Origin: Glycomyces paridis
GTDB lineage: Bacteria; Actinomycetota; Actinomycetes; Mycobacteriales; Micromonosporaceae
NCBI RefSeq assembly: GCF_004912155.1
Contig: NZ_STGX01000020.1
Span: 1 to 64,000 of the forward strand
Reading direction: 5' to 3'
Length of the DNA: 64,000 nt
Made by a program: the position numbers and the translations under genes. Positions 8,691 to 17,737 of the stretch are shown here, one piece after another (within the stretch, counting starts at the first letter, position 1; each line of letters begins with the position of its first letter). The notes under the pieces are model-generated. The model did not search any database. It was not told the DNA's origin and saw only the letters and a list, made by a program, of their open reading frames with translations.

Positions 8691-8930
8691 TCACTGCTCC
8701 TTGGCGCCCTCGGTCCATAGGCCGCGGGACTCGTGTTCGGTGGCTTCGAGCCAGCTCTCGTCGTCGAGTGCGTTCGCCCGGTTCCATTCGCGCAGCTCCG
8801 CGGCCAGTGCGGCCCGGCGGCCCTCGCGGGCGAGCCAGGCGGCCGGCTCGGTGCCCTGCGCGGCGGCGACGGCGGCGATGACCTGCCAGTCGTGCTCGTC
8901 GAGGCGAACCGTGATCGCTCGTTTCGGCAT
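8691..8930 (-). CDS. Antitoxin of the PemK/MazF-like pair
   Basis: A 79-residue protein starting MPKRAITVRLDEHDWQVI, a ribbon-helix-helix-like N terminus for DNA binding, followed by a charged helical tail (ELREWNRANALDDESWLEA) suited to binding the toxin. AGCAGG stands about nine bases before the ATG. First gene of the pair; the AT-rich region at 9045-9110 is its probable promoter and operator. Confidence 0.75.
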   Translation of the reverse strand: MPKRAITVRLDEHDWQVIAAVAAAQGTEPAAWLAREGRRAALAAELREWNRANALDDESWLEATEHESRGLWTEGAKEQ

Positions 8931-9044
8931 GGTGGCCAACCTGCTTTCAGGCGACGAGGGCGGCATTGCGGCCGTTGAGGGTGCAATGCGGGTCCCGTCG
9001 AGGATTGCACGGCGAGATGCCGGGGGCCAAACGCTCACGAGTGA

Positions 9045-9110
9045 ATCGATACTGTTATATATTCGTTATCTTGCACATGCATATGCACGCAACTGATGCA
9101 TATGAAGGGA
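9045..9110 (-). promoter_or_regulatory. AT-rich promoter/operator region of the TA pair
   Basis: This is a rare AT-rich island. It contains the palindrome TGCATATGCA (9078-9087), a second TGCATATG (9097-9104) 19 bases further, and ATATATAAC-like -10 candidates on the minus strand near 9053-9062. The duplicated TGCATATG fits autoregulation by a ribbon-helix-helix antitoxin; the exact start point is not clear. Confidence 0.45.
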
Positions 9111-9222
9111 GCTTACCCCGCGATCGGTCCCACGGCGTTCCCGCGAGGCACTCTGTCGGAAACTTGACAAAGCCGATTGACGTTGCACCCCTTGCAGGTG
9201 CGACACCGGGTGACGGAAGGGG

Positions 9223-9696
9223 TCAGTCCCGCTGATAGACGGTCCGGCCCGAGCGCCGGGCCCCGAGCGCGAGCCCGATGCGCGCGCTGTCGCGATCGGA
9301 GAAGCGGGCCGCGGCCTCTTCCACTGGGAGGAAGGCGAACTCGTCGAGCTCGGCGGCCTGGAGGCGGATCGCCGTGGGGTCTTCGATGACGCCGCAGTCG
9401 AACACGTAGATCGTCATCGGCTCGGGGACGAACGAGTGGTGCTGGACCCAGTGCAGGACGAGGAGGTCGCCGACCTCCACGTCGATCCCGATCTCCTCCT
9501 TGACCTCCCGCGCGCAGGCCTCGAAGGGCGATTCGCCGCGGTCGACCATGCCACCCACGAAGAGCCAGGAGTCGCGGTAGTTCGGCTTCACGATGAGGAC
9601 CCTGCCCTGGGGGTCGGTGAAGAAGGCGCACGCGACGGCGTACGAGATCGAGAAGCCGTCGAGGATCTCCTGGGGCGGGTATCGGGGGTCGTTCAT
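9223..9696 (-). CDS. NUDIX hydrolase
   Basis: A 157-residue protein with a complete Nudix box from Gly49 (GGMVDRGES...REVKEEIGID), so it hydrolyses a nucleoside diphosphate linked to another moiety using a divalent metal. Sequence alone does not give the substrate. TAGGGT at 9703-9708 is exactly six bases upstream of the ATG, indicating a leaderless transcript. Confidence 0.9.
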   Translation of the reverse strand: MNDPRYPPQEILDGFSISYAVACAFFTDPQGRVLIVKPNYRDSWLFVGGMVDRGESPFEACAREVKEEIGIDVEVGDLLVLHWVQHHSFVPEPMTIYVFDCGVIEDPTAIRLQAAELDEFAFLPVEEAAARFSDRDSARIGLALGARRSGRTVYQRD

Positions 9697-9753
9697 CTCC
9701 CGACCCTATCCGCCCGAAGCGGATCGGAGTTCGGCCGCGGCGGTCCGGCCGTT

Positions 9754-10266
9754 TCAGGCCTCGTCGCGCTGGTACTCCAGGAGCGCCAGGAGCAGGAAGG
9801 CCCAGGTCAAGAGGGCGAAGAACGCGACGTAGAGGACCGCGAAGACGCCCTCGTAGATCGCCGACTTCCACATGAAGTCGGCGTAGTCGGGGGTCGTGTC
9901 GAGTTCGATGATGTTGTCGTAGGCGAAGGTCCGGCAGAACAGGTACGCCGCGCCCGCCGCGAGCGCGACGGTGAAGGCGATGCGGGACTTGCGGGCCTGG
10001 GCGCGGCGCACGGTGTCGTCGGTGAACTCGTCGCGCCGATGGAAGGTCGCGAAGGTGATGAAGATGCAGGTGACCATCGTGATCGCGGTGAGGGTGGCCG
10101 GGTCGAGCTGGGTGAAGGGCCGCCCGTCCTGGTCGATGGGGACGACTTCGGCGAGGAGGTTCGAGAGCGGGAACAGGACGGAGACGCCCGCGAGGAGGCC
10201 CCACAGGCTGCGAAGGAAGCCGAGGAATTCGCGCAGCTCGGCGAGATAGGTCCGTCCCGTTGCCAC
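9754..10266 (-). CDS. Four-helix membrane protein of unknown function
   Basis: About 170 residues with hydrophobic segments near residues 17-35 (LWGLLAGVSVLFPLSNLL), 55-72, 90-107 and a long one near the C terminus (VLYVAFFALLTWAFLLLALLEY). GTG at 10266 is chosen because GGAGG is five bases upstream; GTG at 10281 is a possible longer start. No family is recognised. Confidence 0.65.
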   Translation of the reverse strand: MATGRTYLAELREFLGFLRSLWGLLAGVSVLFPLSNLLAEVVPIDQDGRPFTQLDPATLTAITMVTCIFITFATFHRRDEFTDDTVRRAQARKSRIAFTVALAAGAAYLFCRTFAYDNIIELDTTPDYADFMWKSAIYEGVFAVLYVAFFALLTWAFLLLALLEYQRDEA

Positions 10267-10399
10267 TATGGCCTCCGTCACTCGATGGACATGAGGACAG
10301 CTTATAGTTGCGCGGCGATCCGCACGGTCCGAGGACGGTCCGAGGACTTCCCGCGCGGGGCGGTCGGTGGGAGGCTGGGGGTTCGGAGAGGAGGGGCCG

Positions 10400-11122
10400 A
10401 TGCGGTTCCAGGGGTATCGGGTGGTGGTGACCGGGTCGGGGCGCGGCTTCGGCCGGAGCCTGGCGGTCGCGTTCGGGCGCGCGGGGGCCGAGGTGTTCGT
10501 GTCGGCGCGCGACTTCGCGGCGGCCGAGCGGGTCGCCCAGGAGGTCAGGCGGATCGGCGCGCGGGCCCACGCGTTCGAGTGTGATCTGGCCGAACCCGAG
10601 TCGGTCCGGGAGTTCGCGGCGGCGGTCGGCGACGTGGCCGATGCCGTGGACGTCCTGGTGAACAATGGCGCGCCCTATCTGGATGCGGGCGGCTTCCTCG
10701 ACGCCGAGGACGAGCAGATCGCGGCCGTCGTCGCCGCGGGCGCGACCGGGACCGTGCTGGCCTGCAAGCACTTCCTGCCGCTGCTGCGCGGTTCCTCAAA
10801 ACCCGACATCGTGACCGTGGTGTCCGGCTGCGGCGAGTACGGGAACCACCGGTCGGCGGCGCACGAGGCGTTCTACGCCGCCAAGAGCGCCCAGGCCGGG
10901 TTCGCCGAGGTGCTCTCGAAGCGGCTGCGTCCCGAAGGGGTGCGGGTGGTCTCGCTGTACCCGCCGGACTTCGACAACCCGGACCCGTTCGGCCCGGAGT
11001 GGGACGCCGAACGCCGAGACGGAGACCCGCTCTCGGCGAGGTCGCTTGTGGACTGCGTGCTGTTCGCGGTCGGGCAGCCGCGGGACTGCTACATCAAGTC
11101 GATTCATTTCGAGCAGGCGTGA
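10400..11122 (+). CDS. Atypical short-chain dehydrogenase with altered active site
   Basis: A 240-residue SDR-fold protein. The cofactor loop is TGSGRGFG (11-18) instead of TGxxxGIG, the usual NNAG is NNGAP (88-92), and the catalytic YxxxK is replaced by FYAAK (158-162), leaving only two residues between Tyr159 and Lys162. The fold is clear but the catalysis of a classical SDR is doubtful; it could use Tyr159 in a shifted geometry or act as a binding protein. AGAGGAGGGG at 10387-10396 supports the ATG. Confidence 0.8.
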   Translation: MRFQGYRVVVTGSGRGFGRSLAVAFGRAGAEVFVSARDFAAAERVAQEVRRIGARAHAFECDLAEPESVREFAAAVGDVADAVDVLVNNGAPYLDAGGFLDAEDEQIAAVVAAGATGTVLACKHFLPLLRGSSKPDIVTVVSGCGEYGNHRSAAHEAFYAAKSAQAGFAEVLSKRLRPEGVRVVSLYPPDFDNPDPFGPEWDAERRDGDPLSARSLVDCVLFAVGQPRDCYIKSIHFEQA

Positions 11123-11204
11123 ACGGGCTACGGCCGCTCGCGTAGCGCGGAATACGTTCCTGCGCCGACGCGGGGATCGACGGGCGTCGAGGAATGTGGA
11201 CGCA

Positions 11205-12752
11205 ATGAACCGATCAACGATATTCAAGGGGCTCGCCGCGGCGCTGGCAGCCGCCGTCGCGCTCGTCGCGGTGGGCGGGCCGGCGCAGGCGCAGGACCCG
11301 CTGCTCGTCGAGACCGAGGGTGGGACGCTGCGCGGCGCCGCGTCCGGGGAGACCCGGCAGTTCCTGGGGGTGCCGTACGCGGCGCCGCCGGTGGGCGACC
11401 TCCGCTGGGCCGCGACCGAACCCGCCGAGCCGTGGGAGGGCGTGCGGGACGCGACCGAACCCGGCGCGGCCTGCGCGCAAGTCCGGGGAGGGGCGCTGTA
11501 CGGCTCCGAAGACTGCCTGTTCCTCAACGTCCATGCCCCGCTTGAGGACACCGGCGACTCGCCGGTCCTGGTCTTCCTCCACGGCGGGGGCCTCAGCACC
11601 GGCGACGGAGCGATGCACGACCCGACGCGGATCGTGGAGCGCTCGGGCGCCGTGGTCGTCACCGTGAACTACCGGCTCGGGGCGCTGGGCTTCCTCGCGC
11701 ACCCGGACCTGACCGATCCGTACGCGGGGAACTTCGGGCTCGCGGACCAGGAGGCCGCGCTGGCGTGGGTGGCCGCGAACATCGGCGCGTTCGGCGGCGA
11801 CCCGGGCAACGTGACCCTGTGGGGCCAGTCGGCGGGCGGGCGCGCGGCCTGCGCGCTGTTGGCCGCACCAGGCGCACAAGGCCTGTACGACAAGGCGATC
11901 GTGCAGAGCGCCCCGTGCGGGAACGCGGTGACGACGCGGGCCGAGGCCGAACGGCGAGGCGCGGTCCACGCCGAGACGCTGGGCTGCAGGGAGGACACCG
12001 AGGCCTGCCTGCGGGAGGCCGACCTGGCCGACCTGGTGGCGCTGGGAACGGACGCGCCGCCGATCGTGCGCCGCGCCGCCGAACAGCCGTGGTCCCCGGT
12101 GGCCGGGACCAAAGCCCTTCCGCTGCAACCGCTCACGGCAATGCGGCTGGGCCTGGCCGCGGACGTGCCGCTGCTGCACGGCGGCACGAGCGACGAGATG
12201 CGCTCGTTCGTCTACCGCGCCTACGACGGCGGGTCCGGTCCGGTGACCGTCGAGGGCTATCGCGACGAGGTCGCCGACCTGTTCGGCGGCCGGGCCGCCG
12301 ACGCGATCGTGGAACGCTATCCGGCGCAGGCGTACTCTTCGCCGAGCGTGGCGCTCGCGACGCTGCTGACCGACTACGGCGCCATGATCGGCACCTGTTC
12401 GCAGGTGCCCGCCTTCGAGGCGGCGCGGTGGGGCGCGCCGGTGTACGCCTACGAGTTCGCGGAGCCTTCGCCGCAGGTGATCAACGGGTTCCCGATGGGG
12501 GCGCATCACAGCGTCGACCTGGACTACCTCCTCGAAGTCGACTACGGGTGGGCGGAGCCGACACCGCCCGAGGGCGCGGAGAAGGTGCTCGCCGACGCGA
12601 TGATCGACCACTGGACCGCGTTCGCGGCCACCGGCGACCCGGGCTGGGACCGGTACCGGGACGGCGAGGCGCTCGCCATGTCGATCGACGGGACCGGCAT
12701 GGTCGACGTCGCCGAGGGGCACCACTGCGGGTTCTGGAAGCGGTACCGGTGA
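11205..12752 (+). CDS. Secreted type-B carboxylesterase
   Basis: A 515-residue alpha/beta hydrolase. Residues 1-30 are a Sec signal peptide ending GPAQAQ. The oxyanion loop HGGG is at 126-129, the nucleophile Ser209 is in GQSAGG (207-212), a Glu is available in GTSDEMRSF and the catalytic His in GAHHSVDLDYL. Family members hydrolyse carboxylic esters of varied alcohols. The short N-terminal extension of the open frame (from 11046) lacks a signal and is rejected. It is followed by two strong hairpins, so transcription probably ends there. Confidence 0.92.
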   Translation: MNRSTIFKGLAAALAAAVALVAVGGPAQAQDPLLVETEGGTLRGAASGETRQFLGVPYAAPPVGDLRWAATEPAEPWEGVRDATEPGAACAQVRGGALYGSEDCLFLNVHAPLEDTGDSPVLVFLHGGGLSTGDGAMHDPTRIVERSGAVVVTVNYRLGALGFLAHPDLTDPYAGNFGLADQEAALAWVAANIGAFGGDPGNVTLWGQSAGGRAACALLAAPGAQGLYDKAIVQSAPCGNAVTTRAEAERRGAVHAETLGCREDTEACLREADLADLVALGTDAPPIVRRAAEQPWSPVAGTKALPLQPLTAMRLGLAADVPLLHGGTSDEMRSFVYRAYDGGSGPVTVEGYRDEVADLFGGRAADAIVERYPAQAYSSPSVALATLLTDYGAMIGTCSQVPAFEAARWGAPVYAYEFAEPSPQVINGFPMGAHHSVDLDYLLEVDYGWAEPTPPEGAEKVLADAMIDHWTAFAATGDPGWDRYRDGEALAMSIDGTGMVDVAEGHHCGFWKRYR

Positions 12753-12757
12753 GTGAA

Positions 12758-12785
12758 GGCCCTGGACCGCAAGGGGTCCAGGGCC
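12758..12785 (+). terminator. Hairpin after the carboxylesterase gene
   Basis: An 11-bp stem (12758-12768 with 12775-12785) with a GCAAGG loop begins five bases after the stop codon. Confidence 0.7.
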
Positions 12786-12790
12786 GTGAG

Positions 12791-12834
12791 GCGAGGGCCG
12801 GCGTCTTCGCGATCGCGAAGACGCCGGCCCTCGC
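12791..12834. terminator. Perfect 44-bp palindrome between convergent genes
   Basis: The 44 bases are identical to their reverse complement, centred on CGCGATCGCG, with no unpaired loop bases. It lies between the carboxylesterase (plus) and mfd (minus), most likely as a two-way terminator, next to the separate hairpin at 12758-12785. Confidence 0.65.
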
Positions 12835-12918
12835 CGTTCGAAGCCGGGCCCGCCGGTCTCCCGGCGGCGCGCCTGCGACCGCTGCCGTTCGGACCGCCGT
12901 TCCCGAACCCGCCGCCGC

Positions 12919-15900
12919 TCAGGCCGCCGCGGGCTGGACCTGCGGCACGACGTCGGTGATGAGGTCGGCGCACCACTGGAGGAGCGCGAGGCCCTCGACG
13001 GGCTTGCCGCCGATCTTGGAGGTGGTCGGGCGCGGGACGCTGATGAGCCCGGCGGCGTCCTTGTAGTGCGCGTCCGGGTAGTGGCGGCGCAGGCGCATCT
13101 GCCGCGAATCCGGCAGTTCCACAGTGGAGAACCGGAGGTTCTTGCCCTGCAAGGCGACGTCGGTGAGGCCGTGCTCGCGGGCGAGGAGCCGGAAGCGCGC
13201 CAGGTGGAACAGGGTCTGGACCTGGTCGGGGGCGGGGCCGTAGCGGTCCTCCATCTCCTCGCGGACCTCGTCCAACTCCGAGTCGGAGTGCACCTCGGAG
13301 ACCTTGCGGTACATCTCGAGGCGCAGCCGCTCGACCTCGATGTAGTCGAACGGGATGTTCGCGTCCAGCGGCAGCTCGACCTTGACCGGGGCCGGGGGCT
13401 CCTCGCCGCCGCCCTTGAACGACGTGACCGCCTCGCCGACCATGCGCAGGTACAGGTCGAATCCGACGTCGGCGATGTGCCCGGACTGCTCGGCGCCCAG
13501 GAGGTTCCCGGCGCCGCGGATCTCCAGGTCCTTCATGGCGACGTACATGCCCGCGCCGAGCTCGGAGTGCTGCGCGATCGTCGCGAGCCGCTCGTGCGCG
13601 GTCTCCGACAGCGGCTGCTCCGGCGGGTACAGGAAGTACGCGTACGCGCGCTCGCGGCTGCGCCCGACCCGGCCGCGGATCTGGTGCAGCTGAGAGAGGC
13701 CGAGGAGGTCGGCGCGCTCGACGATGAGCGTGTTCGCGTTCGGGATGTCGATGCCGGACTCGATGATCGTGGTCGAGACGAGCACGTCGTACTCGCCCTC
13801 CCAGAAGCCCTGCATGATCTTCTCCAGTTCGGACTCGCCCATCTTCCCGTGCGCGACCGCCACGCGCGCCTCGGGCACCAGCTCGCGCAGGCGCGTGGCC
13901 GCGCGGTCGATGGACTCGACCCTGTTGTGCAGGTAGAACACCTGGCCGTCGCGCAGCAGTTCGCGCCGGACGGTGGCGGCGACCTGCTTGGCCTCCCAGG
14001 CGCCCACATAGGTCAGCACCGGGTGGCGCTCCTCGGGCGGCGTGGAGATCTGCGACATCTCGCGGATGCCGGTCACCGCCATCTCCAGGGTGCGCGGGAT
14101 CGGCGTGGCCGACATGGTGAGGACGTCGACGGCGGTGCGCAGCGCCTTGAGCTTCTCCTTGTGCTCCACGCCGAACCGCTGCTCTTCGTCCACGATGATG
14201 AGTCCCAGGTCCTTGAAGCGGGTCTCGGCCTGGAGGAGCCGGTGGGTGCCGACGAGGATGTCGACCTCGCCCGCGGCGATGCCGCGCTGGATCTCGGCGG
14301 CCTCCTTCGCGGTCTGGAACCGCGAGAGCTGCTTGATCTTCACCGGGAACTGGCCCATGCGCTCGACGAACGTGCCGTAGTGCTGGCTCGCCAGGAGCGT
14401 CGTGGGCACCAGGACGGCGACCTGTTTGCCGTCCTGCACGGCCTTGAACGCCGCGCGCACCGCGACCTCGGTCTTGCCGTAGCCGACGTCGCCCATGACG
14501 AGCCGGTCCATCGGCACCCGGGCCTCCATGTCGGACTTCGTCTCGATGATGGCCGACATCTGGTCGGGCGTCTCGATGTAGGGGAAGGCGTCCTCCAGCT
14601 CGCGCTGCCAAGGGGTGTCGGGGCTGAACGCGTGCCCCTCGGCCGCCTGGCGGGCCGCGTACAGCTGGATGAGCTCGGCCGCGATCTCGCGGACGGCCTT
14701 GCGGGCGCGGCGCTTCGTCTTCTGCCAGTCGGTGCCGCCGAGCTTGTGGACGGTCGGCTGCTCGCCGCCGACGTAGCGGGTGAGCTGGTCGAGCGCGTCG
14801 GTGGGCATGAACAGCACGTCGGCGGGCTGGCCGCGCTTGGAGGGCGCGTACTCGATGACGAGGTACTCGCGCTCGGCGCCGCCGATGGTGCGGCGCACCA
14901 TCTCCACGTACTTGCCGACGCCGTGCGCGTCGTGCACGACGTAGTCGCCCGGGGAGAGTTCGAGCGGGTTGACGACGCCGCGTCGCTTGGCGGCCTTGCC
15001 CTTCCGAGGCTTCTGGGCCGCGAGGGCCTTGCCGCCGGCGATGTCGGCGGCGGTGACCACGACGAGACCGGAGGCCTCGTCGGCGAACCCGAGCGCGAGC
15101 GTGCCGGTGCAGGCGACGACCTCGCCGGGGCCGAAGGACTCGGGCGCGGACTCCACGCGGGCGCCGACGCCTTCGGCGCGCAGTTGCGAGGCGGCGCGCT
15201 CGGCGCCGCCGAGGGCCGGGTAGACGACGGCGACCGCGCGGTCCGCGCGCGTCCAGGCCTGCATGTCGGCCACGAGCCGCTCGCTGTCGCCGTGGTAGCG
15301 AGGCGATTCGGTGATGCCGAGGTCCACCGTCACCGCATCGTCGTCCACGCCGCCATAAGTGAGGGGTTCGCCGGTGATGGCCGCGAGTTCGGCCGCGACC
15401 GCGTCTTCTTCAGGGGCGGCGGCGAACGGCGAGATCGTCCACCAGCGCCGGCCGCCCGCGAGCGCGGCGGTGCGGGCCTCGGCGAGGTCGTGGAAGGTTC
15501 CGGCGCCGAGGTCGACGGGCGCTTCGCCGCCCGCGGCGGCCGCGGCCCAGGAGGCTTCGAGGAACTCGTTGGAGGTGGCGACGAGGTCGAGGGCGCGGGT
15601 GCGGATGCGCTCGGGTTCGATCGCGACGATGAGGGTCCCGCGCGGCAGCACTTCTTGGAACAGCTCCAGGCGGTCGGGTCCGGCGAGGGCCGGGAGCAGC
15701 GACTCCATGCCTTCGACGGGGATGCCCTGGGCGAGTTTGGCGCACATCTCCCCCAGGCCGGGGTAGGTCTCGCCGAGGGCGGCGGCGCGTTCGCGGACCT
15801 CGTCGGTGAGGAGCAGTTCGCGGCAGGCGACGGCGCGCAGCTCGTCGGCCGGGTCCAGGGAGCGCTGGTCGGCCACGGAGAACTCGCGGATGGAGTCGAC

Positions 15901-16524
15901 CTCGTCGCCGAAGAACTCCAGGCGCACCGGGTGCTGGGCGGTGGGCGGGAAGACGTCGAGGATGCCGCCGCGCACGGCGAACTCGCCGCGCTTCTCGACC
16001 AGGTCGACCCGGTCGTAGGCGAGGGCGACGAGGTGGGCGGCCAGTTCGGTGAGGTCGGTCTCGTCGCCGCGGCGCAGGTGCACCGGTTCGAGGGAGCCGA
16101 GGCCTTTGAGCTGGGGTTGGAGGGCGCCGCGGACGGGTGTGACGATGACCTTGGGGACGTCGCCGGCGTGGAGGCGGTGCAGGAGTTCGAGCCGGGCGCC
16201 GACGGTGTCCGAGCGCGGGGAGAGGCGCTCGTGGGGCAGGGTCTCCCAGGCCGGGTACAGCGCGATGTCGTCCTCGGCGATGAAGGAGGCGAGGGACTCG
16301 GCGAGCTCCTCGGCCTCGCGGGAGGTCGCGGTGATCGCCAGGACGGGGCCGGGGCTGTGGGTCGCGGTCTGTGCCAGGGCGAGCGGGCGCGCGCCGGGGA
16401 CGGCGACCACGTCGACCGGGCGGTCGGTGGAGGCGGCGAGCTCGGCGAGGCGCGCCACCTTCGGGGAGGCTGCGGCGGCCGTGAGCAGGCTCGCGAGTTT
16501 CGGTGCGGTGCGGCCTTCGGACAT
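12919..16524 (-). CDS. mfd: Transcription-repair coupling factor Mfd
   Basis: This 1201-residue ATP-dependent DNA translocase removes RNA polymerase stalled at lesions and recruits UvrA. The N-terminal UvrB-like part is at about 20-460, the CarD-like RNAP-interaction domain at about 490-580 (GDYVVHDAHGVGKYVEM), the superfamily-2 motor at about 610-990 with GDVGYGKTEV, DEEQRFG and SATPIPRT, and the C-terminal D7 domain after residue 1030. The ATG at 16524 follows AGGGAG at six bases; a 24-residue extension to 16596 is unsupported. Length matches the family. Confidence 0.97.
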   Translation of the reverse strand: MSEGRTAPKLASLLTAAAASPKVARLAELAASTDRPVDVVAVPGARPLALAQTATHSPGPVLAITATSREAEELAESLASFIAEDDIALYPAWETLPHERLSPRSDTVGARLELLHRLHAGDVPKVIVTPVRGALQPQLKGLGSLEPVHLRRGDETDLTELAAHLVALAYDRVDLVEKRGEFAVRGGILDVFPPTAQHPVRLEFFGDEVDSIREFSVADQRSLDPADELRAVACRELLLTDEVRERAAALGETYPGLGEMCAKLAQGIPVEGMESLLPALAGPDRLELFQEVLPRGTLIVAIEPERIRTRALDLVATSNEFLEASWAAAAAGGEAPVDLGAGTFHDLAEARTAALAGGRRWWTISPFAAAPEEDAVAAELAAITGEPLTYGGVDDDAVTVDLGITESPRYHGDSERLVADMQAWTRADRAVAVVYPALGGAERAASQLRAEGVGARVESAPESFGPGEVVACTGTLALGFADEASGLVVVTAADIAGGKALAAQKPRKGKAAKRRGVVNPLELSPGDYVVHDAHGVGKYVEMVRRTIGGAEREYLVIEYAPSKRGQPADVLFMPTDALDQLTRYVGGEQPTVHKLGGTDWQKTKRRARKAVREIAAELIQLYAARQAAEGHAFSPDTPWQRELEDAFPYIETPDQMSAIIETKSDMEARVPMDRLVMGDVGYGKTEVAVRAAFKAVQDGKQVAVLVPTTLLASQHYGTFVERMGQFPVKIKQLSRFQTAKEAAEIQRGIAAGEVDILVGTHRLLQAETRFKDLGLIIVDEEQRFGVEHKEKLKALRTAVDVLTMSATPIPRTLEMAVTGIREMSQISTPPEERHPVLTYVGAWEAKQVAATVRRELLRDGQVFYLHNRVESIDRAATRLRELVPEARVAVAHGKMGESELEKIMQGFWEGEYDVLVSTTIIESGIDIPNANTLIVERADLLGLSQLHQIRGRVGRSRERAYAYFLYPPEQPLSETAHERLATIAQHSELGAGMYVAMKDLEIRGAGNLLGAEQSGHIADVGFDLYLRMVGEAVTSFKGGGEEPPAPVKVELPLDANIPFDYIEVERLRLEMYRKVSEVHSDSELDEVREEMEDRYGPAPDQVQTLFHLARFRLLAREHGLTDVALQGKNLRFSTVELPDSRQMRLRRHYPDAHYKDAAGLISVPRPTTSKIGGKPVEGLALLQWCADLITDVVPQVQPAAA

Positions 16525-16605
16525 GCGGGCTCCCTGCGCGGTTTCGGATGCGGCGGTGGTGCGCCGGTGTGTGATGCTCGACCGTGCCTGGAGCACGACA
16601 ATTGG

Positions 16606-16634
16606 CCGGAAACAGGCTTGTGGGCCTGTTCCGG
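16606..16634 (-). terminator. Hairpin downstream of the DUF457-type gene
   Basis: AACAGGC (16611-16617) pairs with GCCTGTT (16624-16630), and CCGG pairs with CCGG outside a single bulged A. It lies between the stop at 16674 and the mfd start on the minus strand. Confidence 0.55.
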
Positions 16635-16673
16635 CGGCCTGTCGAGTCTACCTCGCGGCGGGGGCGGCGCCGT

Positions 16674-17501
16674 CTAGTCGGTGGCGCCCCGCCCGCCCTG
16701 GTCGAAGATGAGGGTCTGGACTTCGGGCAGGTTGTAGAGCATCCCGACGACGACGAGGACGGTGAGCACCGGCAGGAGGATGCGGTTCTCCTCCTTGCCG
16801 CCCGCGCGCAGGGCGATCTTGTTGGGCAGGCCGATGTCCTTCCAGCGGCGGCCCTGGATGGGGATCGGGAAGAACAGTGGCGAGCCCATCTTGGTGATCA
16901 TGTCGCCGAGGATGTGGATGAAGCAGCCGATGCCCATGGCGAGGCCGAGAATCCAGTAGTCGCGGCCCTCGGGGAGGAGCCGGAACATGCCGTAGGCGGC
17001 CACCAGCGAGACGCCGGTGACGACGATCCAGCCCTTCTTCTCGACGGTCTCGGCGAGCAGGCCGCGTACGGCGAGTCCGGTGAGGACGAAGAGGATCGCG
17101 ACCACCGCGGGCTTGCCGAAGAAGTAGGCGAGGTACCCGGTGCCTACGCCCACGAGGGCGGCGTGGACGGCGGTGTGGGTGAAGGTGCGGTGCCCGTTCT
17201 TGCGTTTCTTGTCCTTCTTGGACTGTGTGAGCAGGTAGAACCAGTAGCAGAGGCGCTCGACGATCTCGGCGACGAACAGCGAGACCACGCCGAACGAGCG
17301 GGCCACAGTGGACCCGCCCTTGTTCTCGGTCACCTTGCCGGCGCAGTCGATGTCGGGGTAGAGCGAGGCGCCGGCGCACACGATGGTGCCGACGACGAGT
17401 TCGGCCGAGGACTGGTCGATGCCGAACGCGATGTCGGCGACGGCGGATCCTGCGAGCCACAGGGCGGCACCGGACATGGCGTGGGTTGGGCCCATGACCA
17501 T
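16674..17501 (-). CDS. Metal-dependent membrane hydrolase, YdjM/DUF457 family
   Basis: A 275-residue protein with an N-terminal GPTHAMSGAALWLAG, an acidic metal motif YPDIDC near residue 50, HRTFTHT after a short basic segment, and IHILGDMITKMG, plus five or six hydrophobic helices. These His/Asp motifs define the inner-membrane metal-dependent hydrolase family that includes YdjM and YfhO-like proteins; the substrate is unknown. AGAAGGAG is nine bases before the ATG. YdjM is LexA-controlled in E. coli, but I see no SOS box here. Confidence 0.85.
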   Translation of the reverse strand: MVMGPTHAMSGAALWLAGSAVADIAFGIDQSSAELVVGTIVCAGASLYPDIDCAGKVTENKGGSTVARSFGVVSLFVAEIVERLCYWFYLLTQSKKDKKRKNGHRTFTHTAVHAALVGVGTGYLAYFFGKPAVVAILFVLTGLAVRGLLAETVEKKGWIVVTGVSLVAAYGMFRLLPEGRDYWILGLAMGIGCFIHILGDMITKMGSPLFFPIPIQGRRWKDIGLPNKIALRAGGKEENRILLPVLTVLVVVGMLYNLPEVQTLIFDQGGRGATD

Positions 17502-17737
17502 AGCGGGGGACTCCTTCTAGGGCGGTGTAATTCGCGGGCAGGGTCGGGAGGATGGTGAGACTATCCCACACGTGCGACGGCCCCGGTGTCCCAGGCGCGA
17601 GGAATGTCCAGGCCCGCAACGGGGTTCGGCCACCGCTCCGAACACGACCCGTGGCCGCAGGTGACGCCCGCGTCCCGGCGCCGGGACGTGGCGCGGAACC
17701 CGCATCCGCCGCGGACGGCCCGCGCTATGGTCGAGGG

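Noticed and set aside
13066-16677. A 1203-codon open frame opposite mfd
   Set aside because: It is the antisense shadow of mfd, which has all Mfd motifs; stop-free antisense frames are common at this GC content.
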